Below are positions 15,971-16,378 of a DNA stretch of 16,378 nucleotides, piece by piece. A program made the position numbers and the translations under genes. Location: the NCBI GenBank assembly GCA_016786965.1, contig JAEUVL010000051.1:1-16378 (forward strand). Direction: 5' to 3'. The notes under the pieces are model-generated. The model was given only the letters and a program-made list of their open reading frames with translations. It did no database searches and was not told where the DNA came from. The DNA comes from Chitinophagaceae bacterium. Lineage in GTDB: Bacteria; Bacteroidota; Bacteroidia; Chitinophagales; Chitinophagaceae. How positions within the stretch are numbered: position 1 is the stretch's first letter; every line of letters begins with the position of its first letter.

Positions 15971-15988
15971 CTGCCGAGTACTTTAGTA

Positions 15989-16240
15989 TCATTCCTCCAG
16001 TTCAGTAGCTTCGGCCGACTTATCGTTTTTCTTAGCGAGTGATTTGGGCGCTGCAACTTTTTTTAATGCCGGTTTCTTACGGGTAAGCCCCTTGGATGCC
16101 TGCTTCTTATCCAGCGTACTTTCCGGGAGCATTATATTCTCATTTACAGCGGCAAGGCCCGTACGCCTGACCACTTTTTTCTTAGCGGCCACCCCAATCC
16201 GCAAGGCAGCGGCTTTGATTGTTTTTTTACTCTTTGCCAT
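15989..16240 (-). CDS. Lys/Ala-rich basic mini-protein, hypothetical
   Basis: An 83-residue protein with 18 Lys and 4 Arg. A basic N-terminal stretch (KKTIKAAALRIGVAAKKKVVRR, starting at residue 5) is followed by a more neutral middle (about 28-44) and a second run of Lys-Lys pairs with Ala/Pro (about 45-72). It ends in an acidic tail (EATELEE). There is no signal peptide and no Cys. The composition resembles histone H1-like or other nucleic-acid-binding low-complexity proteins of bacteria, but no family can be named. The ATG at 16238-16240 lacks a Shine-Dalgarno sequence, which is usual here. The opposite-strand frame over the same DNA is hydrophobic and looks like a shadow. The gene is upstream of and parallel to the beta-propeller gene. 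Confidence 0.55.
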   Translation of the reverse strand: MAKSKKTIKAAALRIGVAAKKKVVRRTGLAAVNENIMLPESTLDKKQASKGLTRKKPALKKVAAPKSLAKKNDKSAEATELEE

Positions 16241-16310
16241 GAGTGTGTTTTATTAGTAAGTTACAGCATTTACTATACTGCAAAAAAGAATAAATAGGAC
16301 CACTTGATGC

Positions 16311-16378
16311 ACAAGCTACCGTCTTTCTGTTGCTTGTACAATACCATAAATATGGTATTTTATCCAAACTCATACAAG
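16311..16378. repeat. Nested inverted repeats at the right edge
   Basis: An inner hairpin AATACCAT-AAAT-ATGGTATT (16340-16359) is flanked by an outer pair CTTGTA (16333-16338) and TACAAG (16373-16378). A further ACAAGC (16311-16316) is complementary to GCTTGT (16332-16337), competing with the outer arm. The window ends at the last base of the outer repeat, so the full structure may extend further. It lies in the non-coding region upstream of the Lys-rich gene. Confidence 0.4.

Noticed and set aside
1..16378. tRNA, rRNA, CRISPR array, insertion sequence or prophage
   Set aside because: No clover-leaf sequence, regularly spaced direct repeats, transposase, integrase or phage structural gene was recognised on either strand by reading.

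Overview
The window looks like chromosomal DNA from a member of the Bacteroidota, most likely the Chitinophagaceae. Three things point that way: an Oar-like TonB-dependent receptor with an N-terminal carboxypeptidase-regulatory-like domain, a Bacteroidota-style TamB-domain protein of about 1620 residues, and promoter elements of the TTTG / TAnnTTTG type with little Shine-Dalgarno sequence. Genus and species cannot be fixed from the sequence alone.

Layout. (1) At the left edge is the 5' end of an exported isoaspartyl peptidase/asparaginase (minus strand), divergent from a giant TamB-like envelope protein (270-5138, plus). (2) ribBA (5202-6407, minus), the bifunctional riboflavin-precursor enzyme, converges on the TamB gene and diverges from the TonB-dependent receptor (6668-9988, plus). 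The receptor ends at a strong bidirectional terminator. (3) A cluster follows: an esterase of the alpha/beta-hydrolase fold (10110-10934, minus), divergent from an ATP-grasp ligase (11119-12072) and a GCS2/YbdK-type carboxylate-amine ligase (12175-13284). It is closed by a second strong terminator. (4) The right end holds small and poorly known genes: a DUF2262-like protein (13435-13848, plus) and a minus-strand series made of a predicted beta-sandwich protein, a BNR/Asp-box beta-propeller protein and a Lys-rich basic mini-protein. Inverted repeats sit at the window edge.

How they may work together. The TamB protein and the TonB receptor are envelope functions, and RibBA is housekeeping metabolism. 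The part most likely to be an undescribed system is the esterase / ATP-grasp / GCS2 neighbourhood. Two ATP-dependent amide-forming enzymes are packed together behind one good promoter and ahead of one terminator, with a divergent hydrolase that carries an EF-hand-like loop. This suggests synthesis, and possibly hydrolytic processing or recycling, of a small peptide-like or amide metabolite. The product is unknown, and that reading is inference. No tRNA, rRNA, CRISPR array, insertion sequence or prophage was recognised.
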